From NCBI RefSeq assembly GCF_023555375.1, contig NZ_JAJSEE010000002.1:327001-391000 (forward strand): a stretch of DNA of 64,000 nucleotides. The letters run 5' to 3'. This DNA comes from Guyparkeria hydrothermalis. Lineage in GTDB: Bacteria; Pseudomonadota; Gammaproteobacteria; Halothiobacillales; Halothiobacillaceae. The notes below the pieces were generated by a model, which was not told the DNA's origin, searched no databases, and saw only the letters and a program-made list of their open reading frames with translations. The position numbers were made by a program, and so were the translations under genes. Position 1 is the first letter of the stretch; the number at the start of each line of letters is the position of its first letter. Below are positions 51,880 through 64,000 of this stretch, piece by piece.

Positions 51880-52654
51880 CGCCCCCGAGGGCAGTCGTTT
51901 TATCGAGGCCACCTGGCCGGCGCCGGGCGGCGTGCGTGCCGGCGTGACCACCCGCATCGGCGGTCACAGCCGTCCGCCGTTCGACGGCTTCAACCTGGCG
52001 ACCCACGTCGGCGACGACGCCGAGGCCGTGGCGGCCAATCGCCGCGATCTCGCCGAGATGCTCGGGTTGCCGGAGGCGCCGCGCTGGCTCAACCAGACCC
52101 ACGGCACCACGGTGGTCGGGCCGAACGTGCCCACCGATCGCCCCGAGGGGGACGCCGCCTACACGGACCGGCCGGGCGAGGTGCTGGCGGTGCTGACGGC
52201 CGACTGCCTGTCGGTGACGCTCGCCAGCCACGACGGCCGCGAGGTGGCCGTGGCCCACGCCGGCTGGCGCGGGCTGGCCGCCGGCGTGATCGAGCGCACC
52301 GTGAACCGCTTTTCCGTGGCCGGCGACGGCTTGATGGCCTGGCTGGGCCCGGCGATCGGCCCGGCGCATTTCGTGGTCGGCGAGGAGGTGCGCGAGGCCT
52401 TCATGCGCGAGTACCCGGCCGACGCCTCCGCCTTCCGGGCGGCCGCCGAGACCGGCAAGTACCACGCCGACCTGTTCGCGCTGGCCCGCTCGCGGTTGCG
52501 TCGACAGGGGATTACCCGCGTGTTCGGCGGCGAGCGGGATACCTACGCCCTGCCCGAGCTGTTCTACTCGCATCGCCGCGACCAGGGCGAGACCGGCCGG
52601 ATGGCCACCCTGGTCTGGCGCGAAACCGACGGATCAAGAGGACGACCGACATGA
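51860..52654 (+). CDS. pgeF: peptidoglycan editing factor PgeF (YfiH)
   Basis: YfiH/PgeF is a copper/zinc-binding oxidase-like or nucleoside phosphorylase-like enzyme that in E. coli prevents L-Ser incorporation into peptidoglycan stems. The product is 264 residues. The metal-site motifs QTHG, TADC and HAGWRG are all present. ATG 51860 follows GAGG and lies within the end of rluD; rluD-yfiH is the usual pair. Confidence 0.92.
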   Translation: MSRIPTDAPEGSRFIEATWPAPGGVRAGVTTRIGGHSRPPFDGFNLATHVGDDAEAVAANRRDLAEMLGLPEAPRWLNQTHGTTVVGPNVPTDRPEGDAAYTDRPGEVLAVLTADCLSVTLASHDGREVAVAHAGWRGLAAGVIERTVNRFSVAGDGLMAWLGPAIGPAHFVVGEEVREAFMREYPADASAFRAAAETGKYHADLFALARSRLRRQGITRVFGGERDTYALPELFYSHRRDQGETGRMATLVWRETDGSRGRPT

Positions 52655-53175
52655 ATCAACCCTGGCTTCTGCTGACCCTGGTCGGGGCGGATCGACCCGG
52701 CATCGTCGCCCACGTCACGCGGGTGCTGTTCGGCGTGGGCGCCGAACTCGGCGAGACGGCGATGATGCGCCTGGGCAACCAGTTCGCGATCATGATGATG
52801 GTGCGCGGCGCCGGCAACCCGGAAGAGGTGGCCGGTCTGCTCGAATCCACCCGCGCCGATTTCGGCCTCAAGCTGCACGTCGACGAGATCGACGCGGCCC
52901 TGCACCAGCACCGCGAGCCCGATGTCTCGGTCACCGTGCACAGTGCCGATCGCAGCGGGATTGTCGCCGATGTGACCGCCGCGCTGCTCGAGGCCGGCAT
53001 GAACATCCTCGACCTGCGCTCCGACGTGGGCGGGTCGACTGACAAGCCGATCTACATCATGCAGATCGACGGCGAGAGCAGTCAGGGCATCGAGCCGATC
53101 GAGCAGTGCGTGGCGCGCTTTGCCGACCAGGGGCTGACCGTGCGCGTCACCCCGCTCGAGACGATGCGGGGGTGA
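52651..53175 (+). CDS. ACT domain protein, GcvR-like
   Basis: The 174-residue product consists of two ACT domains (GADRPGIVAHVTRVL; SADRSGIVADVTAALLEAG), like the glycine cleavage system repressor GcvR. It probably senses an amino acid and acts through a partner. It overlaps pgeF by four bases and def by four bases (GTGA), so the rluD-pgeF-ACT-def genes form one message. No glycine cleavage genes are in the window. Confidence 0.85.
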   Translation: MNQPWLLLTLVGADRPGIVAHVTRVLFGVGAELGETAMMRLGNQFAIMMMVRGAGNPEEVAGLLESTRADFGLKLHVDEIDAALHQHREPDVSVTVHSADRSGIVADVTAALLEAGMNILDLRSDVGGSTDKPIYIMQIDGESSQGIEPIEQCVARFADQGLTVRVTPLETMRG

Positions 53176-53669
53176 GCGTGGAGCCGCTGCCGATCCTGAC
53201 CTACCCGGACGAGCGCCTGAAAACGGTCTGCGAGCCGGTCGAGCAATTCGACCCGGAATTGCGCGAGTTCGCCGAGCACCTGCAGCACACGGCCGACCAG
53301 GGGCCGTCGGCGGTCGGCATCGCCGCCCCCCAGGTGGGGCGCATGCAGCGCCTGTGCCTGGTGGACGCGACCCGCGCCAAGCGCCCGGTCGACAACAACG
53401 GCCCGCTGGTGCTGGTGAACCCGGCGATCACCAACTGGAAGGGCTTTGCCGTCGGCCGCGAGGGCTGCCTGTCCATCCCCGACTACACCGGCAAGGTGAT
53501 CCGTGCCGAGACCATCGAGTTGACCGCCCAGGACATCGAGGGGCGCACGGTCACCTTCAAGATGAAGGGCTTCGAGGCGCGCATCGCCCAGCACGAGATC
53601 GATCACCTCGACGGCATCCTGTTCTTGGACCGGCTCGTGAGCCGGCACGCGGACCTGCGCGAGCGGTAA
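53172..53669 (+). CDS. def: peptide deformylase
   Basis: Deformylase removes the formyl group from the initiator methionine of new proteins. The product is 165 residues starting at GTG 53172. The three metal/active-site motifs are SAVGIAAPQVG (46-56), EGCLSIP with Cys99, and QHEIDHLDG with His141, Glu142 and His145. It is not next to fmt as in E. coli, so another def copy elsewhere is possible. Confidence 0.93.
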   Translation: MSVEPLPILTYPDERLKTVCEPVEQFDPELREFAEHLQHTADQGPSAVGIAAPQVGRMQRLCLVDATRAKRPVDNNGPLVLVNPAITNWKGFAVGREGCLSIPDYTGKVIRAETIELTAQDIEGRTVTFKMKGFEARIAQHEIDHLDGILFLDRLVSRHADLRER

Positions 53670-53760
53670 GCCTGACTGTCGTCGAATCGTGACCGGGCTG
53701 ACACGCGCCGGTCACGCGCCGCTGGGATAACGGTGGGGTGGCCATTGCCGGAGGTGCCCC

Positions 53761-54648
53761 ATGCAGACTCGCCTGCCCAGTTGCCCGCCATCCCGTCCCA
53801 CTCTTCATCATTACCGCACGGTGATCGTCTCCGACGTCCACCTGGGCACGCCGGACGCCCGCCCCGACCGGCTGCTCGAGTTCCTCGGCACCGTTCACTG
53901 CGACACCCTGATCCTCAACGGCGATCTGCTCGACGTCTGGCAGATGCAGCGCCGCCGCTGGCAGTGGTCGGCGGAAAAGAGCGAGCTGTTCCGCCGGCTC
54001 CAGGCCCTGGTCGAGGCCGGTACGCGGGTTGCCTATGTGCCCGGAAACCACGACGAGTGCTTTCGCGCCTTCGTCGGTCAGACGTTCGCCGGGGTGTCGT
54101 TGCACAGGGAGCTGCACTTGACGCTGGCCGACGGTCGTCGCGCGCTGGTGCTGCACGGCGACGAATTCGATGACGAGATTGCCCCTTCCTCACCGGCCCG
54201 CTGGCTGGGCGATCTCGGCTATGGCGGGCTGTTGCGACTGGATCGCCTGCGCCGCCGCCTGAAGCAGCTCTTGGGCCGCCGCCCAGGCCATCACCTGGGG
54301 CGCGGCGATCGGCACGGGTCGCTGGTTCGCGCGATCAAGACGCGCGTGCCGGGGGCTCGGGCCCATGTCGCGCGCTTCGAGGCGGCGGCCCTGGCCCACG
54401 CCCGGCGCGAGGGCGTTGACGTCATCGTCTGCGGCCACATCCACCATCCCAATCTGCGCCAATGCGACGGCGTCACCTATGCCAATAGCGGCGACTGGGT
54501 CGAGGGCTGTTCGGCGCTGGTCGAGCACGCCGACGGTTCACTCGACGTGATCGAATGGGATGGCTTGTCCGCCGTCAGTCCGAGTGCGCCCGCCGACAGA
54601 ACGCCCGAGTCGGAGCCGGAGGGTCCGGTCGCGATCAGCGGGAACTGA
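53761..54648 (+). CDS. UDP-2,3-diacylglucosamine diphosphatase-like metallophosphoesterase
   Basis: The 295-residue product is a calcineurin-type metallophosphoesterase. Dinuclear metal motifs: SDVHLG (24-29), NGDLLD (53-58), GNHD (95-98), HGDEFD (132-137) and GHIHHP (225-230), then NSGDWVE. It belongs to the LpxH-like group with the NSGDWVE signature rather than the classical E. coli LpxH; a role in lipid A assembly is plausible but not proven. The C-terminal 25 residues are Pro/Ser/Glu-rich. Confidence 0.82.
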   Translation: MQTRLPSCPPSRPTLHHYRTVIVSDVHLGTPDARPDRLLEFLGTVHCDTLILNGDLLDVWQMQRRRWQWSAEKSELFRRLQALVEAGTRVAYVPGNHDECFRAFVGQTFAGVSLHRELHLTLADGRRALVLHGDEFDDEIAPSSPARWLGDLGYGGLLRLDRLRRRLKQLLGRRPGHHLGRGDRHGSLVRAIKTRVPGARAHVARFEAAALAHARREGVDVIVCGHIHHPNLRQCDGVTYANSGDWVEGCSALVEHADGSLDVIEWDGLSAVSPSAPADRTPESEPEGPVAISGN

Positions 54649-54681
54649 GCCGCCGCGAACCGGCACCGGGCGTCCCGCCTC

Positions 54682-54709
54682 TTGAATACCCCGATGCCGT
54701 GCCTACATT
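54682..54709 (+). promoter_or_regulatory. candidate clpB promoter
   Basis: TTGAAT (54682-54687), 16 bases, TACATT (54704-54709). The preceding C gives CTTGAA, the sigma-32 -35 core, but no CCCCAT-type -10 lies at the right distance, so heat-shock sigma control is not shown. Confidence 0.4.
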
Positions 54710-54753
54710 CCTAGGCAGTTACACGAATTCCGACGGCATACGAGGTGCTTTCA

Positions 54754-57348
<2,595 letters not shown>

Positions 57349-57385
57349 TCGCCGCGGGCAAGCCGCTCGATCGTTCTGACTCAAG

Positions 57386-57416
57386 GGCCACCGGTGGCGA
57401 CGCCGGTGGCCTTTTT
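57386..57416 (+). terminator. intrinsic terminator of clpB
   Basis: A 9-base-pair stem (57386-57394 with 57403-57411), an 8-base loop and five T residues. Confidence 0.88.
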
Positions 57417-57512
57417 CGGTTATGGTTTGCGCCACGTTTCCCATCGGGACGGTCGGCACGACTGCCATACGCGCTTTGCGCGCAGAACCGTCCCTAGCGC
57501 AAGGATCCCCGC

Positions 57513-58499
57513 GTGGCCCTGAAGATCATCGAAATCGTTGCGCCGGCCAGCGAGAAGGCCGCGATCGCCCGCATTGCCGACTCGCACGACGTGGTCGATT
57601 GGTGGCGTACCTCCTCGTTCGAGGACGAGCGCTTTTCCACCGAACTGGTGGTGCGGCCCGAGGGCCAGCAGGAGGTGCTCGACGACCTGCAGCAGATTCT
57701 CGATCGCTGCGAGGACGCGCGCATCATCATCTTCGGCCTGCAGGCGACCCTGCCCGCCGCCGGCGACGAGGAGGGCGAGGCCGAGTCGCGGCGCTCGACC
57801 GCCTCGCGCTCACGCGAGGAGCTCTACGCCGAGGTCGCCGGGGGTGGCGCCATCACCTCGACCTACCTGCTGCTCTGCGGGCTGTCGGCGGTGGTCGCCG
57901 CGATGGGCATGCTCGAGGACAGTGCCGCGGTGGTGATCGGGGCGATGGTGATCGCGCCGTTGCTGGCCCCCAACCTGGCGTTGGCGCTGGGCACCACGCT
58001 TGGGGACCCCGATTTGTCCCGGCGCGCGATTGCCGCGAACCTGGCCGGCCTGGCCCTGTCGGTCGGCCTGGCCCTGTTGATGGGGCTGGTGCTCGATCCG
58101 GTCACCAACAGTCAGCTGCTCGATCGCACCGACGTGAGCTATCCGGCGATGATCCTCGCCCTGGCCTCCGGGGCGGCGGCGGTGCTGTCGCTGACCTCGG
58201 GGGCCGCGGCCGGCCTGGTGGGGGTGATGGTGGCCGTGGCGCTGATGCCGCCGGCCGCGGCCCTGGGGCTGTTCGTCGGCTGGGGGCAATGGGACAATGC
58301 GATTGCCGCCGGCCTGATGCTGGCGATCAATATCGCGGCGATCAATCTTTCGGCCAAGCTGGTGTTCGTGCTCAAGGGCATCTCGCCGCGGCACTGGCCG
58401 GAAAAGACCCGCGCGCGCCGGTCGATGCGCTGGTCCTTCGCCTTCTGGGGCATGTCGCTGCTGGTGCTGGCCGGGCTGATCTGGCTGGCAAAATACTAG
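57513..58499 (+). CDS. DUF389 (TIGR00341) membrane protein
   Basis: The 328-residue product starts at GTG 57513 behind AAGGA. Residues 1-100 are soluble and ACT/ferredoxin-like; from about 108 there are six or seven hydrophobic segments, with the family block VIGAMVIAPLLAPNLALALG. The function of this family is unknown to me; it is widespread in archaea and halophilic or marine bacteria. The C terminus is basic, then a last membrane segment. Confidence 0.85.
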   Translation: MALKIIEIVAPASEKAAIARIADSHDVVDWWRTSSFEDERFSTELVVRPEGQQEVLDDLQQILDRCEDARIIIFGLQATLPAAGDEEGEAESRRSTASRSREELYAEVAGGGAITSTYLLLCGLSAVVAAMGMLEDSAAVVIGAMVIAPLLAPNLALALGTTLGDPDLSRRAIAANLAGLALSVGLALLMGLVLDPVTNSQLLDRTDVSYPAMILALASGAAAVLSLTSGAAAGLVGVMVAVALMPPAAALGLFVGWGQWDNAIAAGLMLAINIAAINLSAKLVFVLKGISPRHWPEKTRARRSMRWSFAFWGMSLLVLAGLIWLAKY

Positions 58500-58575
58500 G
58501 GGCATCCAGTGCGCGTAGAGCCCCCATCCGAGTTTCCCTAGCTATATGTTCACGTAACACGAGGAAGATCGACCC

Positions 58576-59223
58576 GTGCAGGATTTCCGTCAGGCCTTCG
58601 TCCAGTTTGCCGTGGAGCACCAGGCGCTCCGGTTTGGTGAGTTCACGCTCAAGTCCGGGCGCGTCAGCCCCTACTTCTTCAACGCCGGGTCCTTCGCGGA
58701 CGGCCAGGCGCTTTCTGCGCTGGGCGGGTTCTATGCCGACGCGATCCTGGATGCCGGGATCGAGTTCGACGTGCTGTTCGGTCCGGCCTACAAGGGCATC
58801 CCGCTGGCGGCGGCCACGGCGATCGCGCTGGCCGAGCGGACCGGCGAGCCGGTGCCGTGGTGCTTCAATCGCAAGGAGGCCAAGGATCACGGCGAGGGCG
58901 GCAACTTGGTCGGCGCGCCGCTCTCCGGTCGGGTGCTGATTATCGACGACGTGATCACCGCGGGCACGGCGATCCGCGAGTCGCTCGAGTTGATTCGCGC
59001 CAATGGCGCCACCGCCGTGGGCGTGGCGGTGATGATGGACCGACAGGAGCGGGGCCAGGGCGAGCTGTCGGCGATCGGCGAGCTCAAGCGTGACCACGAC
59101 CTCGACGTGGTCGCGATTGCCAATCTCGACGGGTTGATCGAGTTCTGTGCCAGCGATGCGAACCTGGCCGAATCGGCCGAGGCCATGGCCAACTACCGCA
59201 AGGAGTACGGCGTGGCCGACTGA
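58576..59223 (+). CDS. pyrE: orotate phosphoribosyltransferase
   Basis: PyrE attaches PRPP to orotate, making orotidine monophosphate for pyrimidines. The product is 215 residues from GTG 58576 (213 in E. coli). The PRPP-binding segment [15 protein letters not shown] and the loop [16 protein letters not shown] are intact. A GAGGAAG site precedes the start. It ends at a bidirectional terminator. Confidence 0.96.
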   Translation: MQDFRQAFVQFAVEHQALRFGEFTLKSGRVSPYFFNAGSFADGQALSALGGFYADAILDAGIEFDVLFGPAYKGIPLAAATAIALAERTGEPVPWCFNRKEAKDHGEGGNLVGAPLSGRVLIIDDVITAGTAIRESLELIRANGATAVGVAVMMDRQERGQGELSAIGELKRDHDLDVVAIANLDGLIEFCASDANLAESAEAMANYRKEYGVAD

Positions 59224-59251
59224 GTCGGCCCGTTTCGTTTGCGGCAATGAA

Positions 59252-59281
59252 AAAAGGCCCCGCTCGAGAGCGGGGCCTTTT
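59252..59281. terminator. bidirectional terminator pyrE / rpsT
   Basis: A 13-base-pair stem (59252-59264 with 59269-59281) flanked by A-run and T-run, between convergent genes. Confidence 0.9.
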
Positions 59282-59321
59282 GCTGCACCGGGTTGCCGGG
59301 CGCCGGCAACCCGGCGCGCGA

Positions 59322-59582
59322 TCAGATGGACTTGATGCGGTTGACCAGGGTCGACTTGCGACGCGCAGCCGTGTTGCGCTTGAGAATGCGCTTGGTCACC
59401 ATCCGGTCCAGGATCGGCTGGGCTTCACGATAAGCTTGCTGCGCCTTGTCCGCATCACCGTCCTTAACGGCCTTGATGACGGCCTTGTAGGCGGTGCGTA
59501 CCTGCGAGCGCATCGCCATGTTGTGCTGGCGGGCTTTCTCAGCCTGGCGAACGCGCTTTTTGGCTTGAGCGGTATTGGCCAC
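59322..59582 (-). CDS. rpsT: 30S ribosomal protein S20
   Basis: S20 is a primary 16S rRNA-binding protein of the 30S body. The product is 86 residues, as in E. coli, starting MANTAQAKKRVRQAEKAR; it is a three-helix bundle. It is transcribed alone, divergently from priA. Confidence 0.97.
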   Translation of the reverse strand: MANTAQAKKRVRQAEKARQHNMAMRSQVRTAYKAVIKAVKDGDADKAQQAYREAQPILDRMVTKRILKRNTAARRKSTLVNRIKSI

Positions 59583-59650
59583 GGGTAAACTCCTCGAATT
59601 CGGCTATAAATCTGGTGAAACGTGATGGAAACATCAGTTCAAGGCGCGGG

Positions 59651-59678
59651 ATTATGCCATACCGGTGGGTGTAGTCAA
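59651..59678 (-). promoter_or_regulatory. rpsT promoter
   Basis: On the minus strand: TTGACT (59678-59673), 16 bases, CATAAT (59656-59651). It lies 68 bases before rpsT. Confidence 0.65.
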
Positions 59679-59744
59679 GAACAATCCCGTCGCCGCTGAC
59701 CACGAGCGGCCACCGCGGACAGGCGCTGCGGTATCCTGCCGGAC

Positions 59745-62352
<2,608 letters not shown>

Positions 62353-62368
62353 GTTGCGACCGGCGGAT

Positions 62369-63445
62369 TCAGCCGTCGATCAGGCGTTCGAGGCGGTAGG
62401 GCGTCGCGTCGAGGCGAGTCTCGCGCCCGGCCATGCGGTCGGCGAGTAGTTCCGCTGCGGCGGGCGCCATGGCCAGGCCGTTTCGATAGCCGCCCGTGTT
62501 GGCCCAGAGGCCGCCGATGGCCGGGTGTTCTCCCAACAGCGGGAGTTCGTCGGCCGAGCCCGGGCGCAGACCGGCCCAGCGATGGGTGATCCGCGCCCCG
62601 GTCAGTTGCGGCCAGAGGCGGCAGGCCGTGGCGTGCAGTCGCGCCTGGGCCGCCTCGTCCACCGTCTTGTCGAATCCTGCGTTTTCCACCGTGGACCCGA
62701 TCACCACCGAGCCATCGCGGCGCGGGATCAGGTAGACCCCGCCGTCCATCAGGATGCGATCGAGCCCGTTCTCCGCACGCGGTTCGAGGCGCAGCATCTG
62801 GCCCCGGACCGGGAACAGGCTGCCGTCTGGCAGCCCCGGGATCAGCGACTCGCTCCAGGCACCGGCCGTGACCACGACCCGGTCGGCCTGCAGTTCGCCT
62901 TGGCCGGTCGCGACCCCGGTCACGCGCCCGTTCTCCAGCAGCAACCCCTCGGCCGCGCAGTGCTCGCGCAGCGCGATGCCGCGTGCGTGCAGGGTGTCGG
63001 TCAGCGCGTCCAGCAGGTAGGGGTTGCGCACGTTGGCCACCTCGGGCAGCCATAGGGCATGGGTTTCGGCCTGCCGACGCCATTGGTGGGCGATGCCGAC
63101 GGATTCGAGCGTCGCGCCGATCGACTCGACCGTCTCGCCGTCACCGATCGGGTCGAGGATTTCCATGCCGGTGACCCAACGTTCGGGGTCGACGGGCGAG
63201 TCGAGCGAGTCGAGCAGGGCGGGGTAGCGGCGCATGCCCTCGGCGGCGAGCCGCAGGACGGGCATGGGGTAGCGCCAGGCATACAGGGGGCAGAGGATGC
63301 CGCCACCGGCCCAGGAGGCCTCGGTGCCGGCGCGATCGCGATCGAGCACGACCACCGAGGCGCCGTCCCGTTCGAGGGCCAGGGCGCTGGTCAGGCCGGC
63401 GATGCCGGCGCCGACGACGATGATGTCGAAGCGGGTCGAGCTCAC
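62369..63445 (-). CDS. thiO: glycine oxidase ThiO (FAD-dependent, DAO family)
   Basis: ThiO oxidises glycine to iminoglycine for the thiazole half of thiamin. The product is 358 residues starting at GTG 63445. It has a Rossmann FAD motif (IIVVGAGIAGLTSALALE), the GGIL segment and the C-terminal GGYRNGLAMAP block. thiS and thiG are not visible, so other amine oxidases of the DAO family remain possible. It lies 117 bases downstream of tRNA-Gly on the same strand. Confidence 0.85.
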   Translation of the reverse strand: MSSTRFDIIVVGAGIAGLTSALALERDGASVVVLDRDRAGTEASWAGGGILCPLYAWRYPMPVLRLAAEGMRRYPALLDSLDSPVDPERWVTGMEILDPIGDGETVESIGATLESVGIAHQWRRQAETHALWLPEVANVRNPYLLDALTDTLHARGIALREHCAAEGLLLENGRVTGVATGQGELQADRVVVTAGAWSESLIPGLPDGSLFPVRGQMLRLEPRAENGLDRILMDGGVYLIPRRDGSVVIGSTVENAGFDKTVDEAAQARLHATACRLWPQLTGARITHRWAGLRPGSADELPLLGEHPAIGGLWANTGGYRNGLAMAPAAAELLADRMAGRETRLDATPYRLERLIDG

Positions 63446-63561
63446 GGGAAGACGATGCCACCTGGCTCGGACACGGCCCGATTCCCGCCATGGCGGAGTC
63501 AGGCAGACCCCGTGACGCCCCCATGGGGTGGGGCGGTATCGGGGGCGGCGTCCGGGAAAAC

Positions 63562-63635
63562 TGGAGCGGGTGAAGGGAATCGAACCCTCGTCTTAAGCTT
63601 GGGAAGCTTCTGCTCTACCATTGAGCTACACCCGC
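63562..63635 (-). tRNA. tRNA-Gly(CCC)
   Basis: The acceptor GCGGGTG pairs with CACCCGC; the D-arm has GTAGCTCAATGGTAGAGC; the anticodon loop TTCCCAA gives anticodon CCC (reads GGG); the T-arm holds GGTTCGATTCC. The discriminator is T and CCA is encoded (63564-63562). Closely similar to E. coli glyU. Confidence 0.96.
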
Positions 63636-63641
63636 AGGATT

Positions 63642-63850
63642 GGTCTGTCCCGCCGCCATTCCTGTGACCTTCAGCGCCCGGTTGAATCGACAGTGCCGAT
63701 TCAACCGGGCTCCCGTTGGGCGAGCCGGGCAGGGCTCATCCGCGGCGTTATGGCTCTTGGCAAGGGCGTTGCCATTACCGGCGAGCCATGCCTTGCGGCT
63801 AAGCCCTTCCCGACACGCTGAAGGCTACAGGAATAGCGGCGGGACACACC
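63642..63850 (-). ncRNA. structured RNA / inverted-repeat element before tRNA-Gly
   Basis: A long outer stem pairs 63646-63676 with 63816-63846 (28 Watson-Crick plus two G-U pairs and one mismatch on the minus strand) and extends outward to 63642/63850. It encloses a perfect 13-14 pair hairpin (63676-63689 with 63697-63710) and a long irregular arm (63731-63807). A minus-strand promoter begins right at its edge. No protein is likely. No direct target repeats flank it, so simple insertion is not shown. Confidence 0.55.
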
Positions 63851-63857
63851 GGGGGCA

Positions 63858-63886
63858 ATTATCCTGTCCGGCCGGCGCAAACGCAA
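63858..63886 (-). promoter_or_regulatory. promoter of the structured element and tRNA-Gly
   Basis: On the minus strand: TTGCGT (63886-63881), 17 bases, GATAAT (63863-63858), then GC-rich TGCCCCC. The expected start is about 63851. Confidence 0.6.
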
Positions 63887-63908
63887 GCCGGCGATCGGTT
63901 CGCGGGGT

Positions 63909-64000
63909 TCAGTCGAGCGGCGGCAGTTCGTCGCTGTCGGACTTGTCGCTCTTGATCCCGCTGGAGTCGGCGGCAGCGGCCTTGAGCTCGTCCTGGCCGC
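63909..64000 (-). CDS. unidentified protein, C-terminal end
   Basis: A minus-strand frame enters from beyond the window and ends at TGA 63911-63909. The 29 visible residues are acidic and Ala/Ser/Lys-rich, ending SDELPPLD. Base composition is like neighbouring coding DNA, but the family cannot be identified. It is just upstream of the promoter for the tRNA-Gly unit. Confidence 0.5.
   Translation of the reverse strand, partial: GQDELKAAAADSSGIKSDKSDSDELPPLD

Noticed and set aside
54661-54753. Sigma-32 heat-shock promoter before clpB
   Set aside because: CTTGAA is present but no CCCCAT-like -10 occurs 13-15 bases downstream; a sigma-70 reading fits better.
63642-63850. 6S RNA or a simple MITE
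   Set aside because: 6S RNA is one rod with a central bubble, while this has a long continuous outer stem and two arms. Ends are TGT...ACA, but no target-site duplication flanks them and copy number cannot be seen.

Overview
This window is chromosomal DNA of a high-GC gammaproteobacterium. The gene orders rpsL-rpsG-fusA-tuf-rpsJ followed by S10/spc/alpha, recA-recX-alaS-lysC-csrA-tRNA-Ser, glyQ-glyS, rplM-rpsI and bamD divergent from rluD are all gammaproteobacterial. A DUF302 protein and the overall gene content fit a sulfur-oxidising lineage near Halothiobacillaceae (Guyparkeria or Thioalkalivibrio-like). That placement is an inference from memory and was not tested. Almost all of the window is core genome.

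Layout. Positions 1-18980 hold the end of rpoC, the str operon (with rpsJ at its end), a leader with two terminator-like hairpins, a fused S10-spc cluster (rplC to secY) and the alpha operon (rpsM to rplQ). rpmJ is missing from its usual place after secY. Positions 19000-33730 carry a DUF302 gene, a periplasmic coiled-coil protein behind a sigma-E-like promoter, uvrB, rnr-rlmB, an aspartate-type aminotransferase, recA-recX, alaS, lysC, csrA and tRNA-Ser(GCU). Positions 33740-40605 are a minus-strand block: a PAS-GGDEF protein with an SDR, fructosamine kinase-like, plsC and glyQS. Positions 40606-41915 are the only clearly accessory segment. It contains a dense cluster of inverted repeats and a lower-GC HNH nuclease gene that looks like a modification-dependent (type IV-like) restriction enzyme. 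Positions 42109-59280 hold trpDC, an OsmC protein, speD, a GlcF-like Fe-S protein, rplM-rpsI, a Sel1/peptidoglycan-binding exported protein, bamD, rluD-pgeF-ACT-def, a metallophosphoesterase, clpB, a DUF389 membrane protein and pyrE. Positions 59322-64000 hold rpsT, priA, a PII gene, thiO, tRNA-Gly(CCC) and the 3' end of an unidentified minus-strand gene.

How it works together. Translation and transcription machinery dominates. Its promoters share a GC-rich stretch just after the -10 box, as expected for growth-rate/stringent control. Repair genes (uvrB, recA, recX, priA), proteostasis (clpB, def), the envelope (bamD, plsC, metallophosphoesterase) and amino-acid/nitrogen metabolism (trpDC, lysC, thiO, PII) fill the rest.

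The most unusual signals are non-coding. (1) Positions 63642-63850 form a three-way-junction structure of about 209 nt with a long outer stem. A minus-strand promoter starts at its edge, and it abuts tRNA-Gly. (2) Positions 40822-41082 hold a multi-hairpin element next to the HNH gene. (3) Positions 46920-47017 pair a promoter with a terminator and no gene, a small-RNA candidate. (4) GGA motifs lie in hairpin loops before both lysC and csrA.
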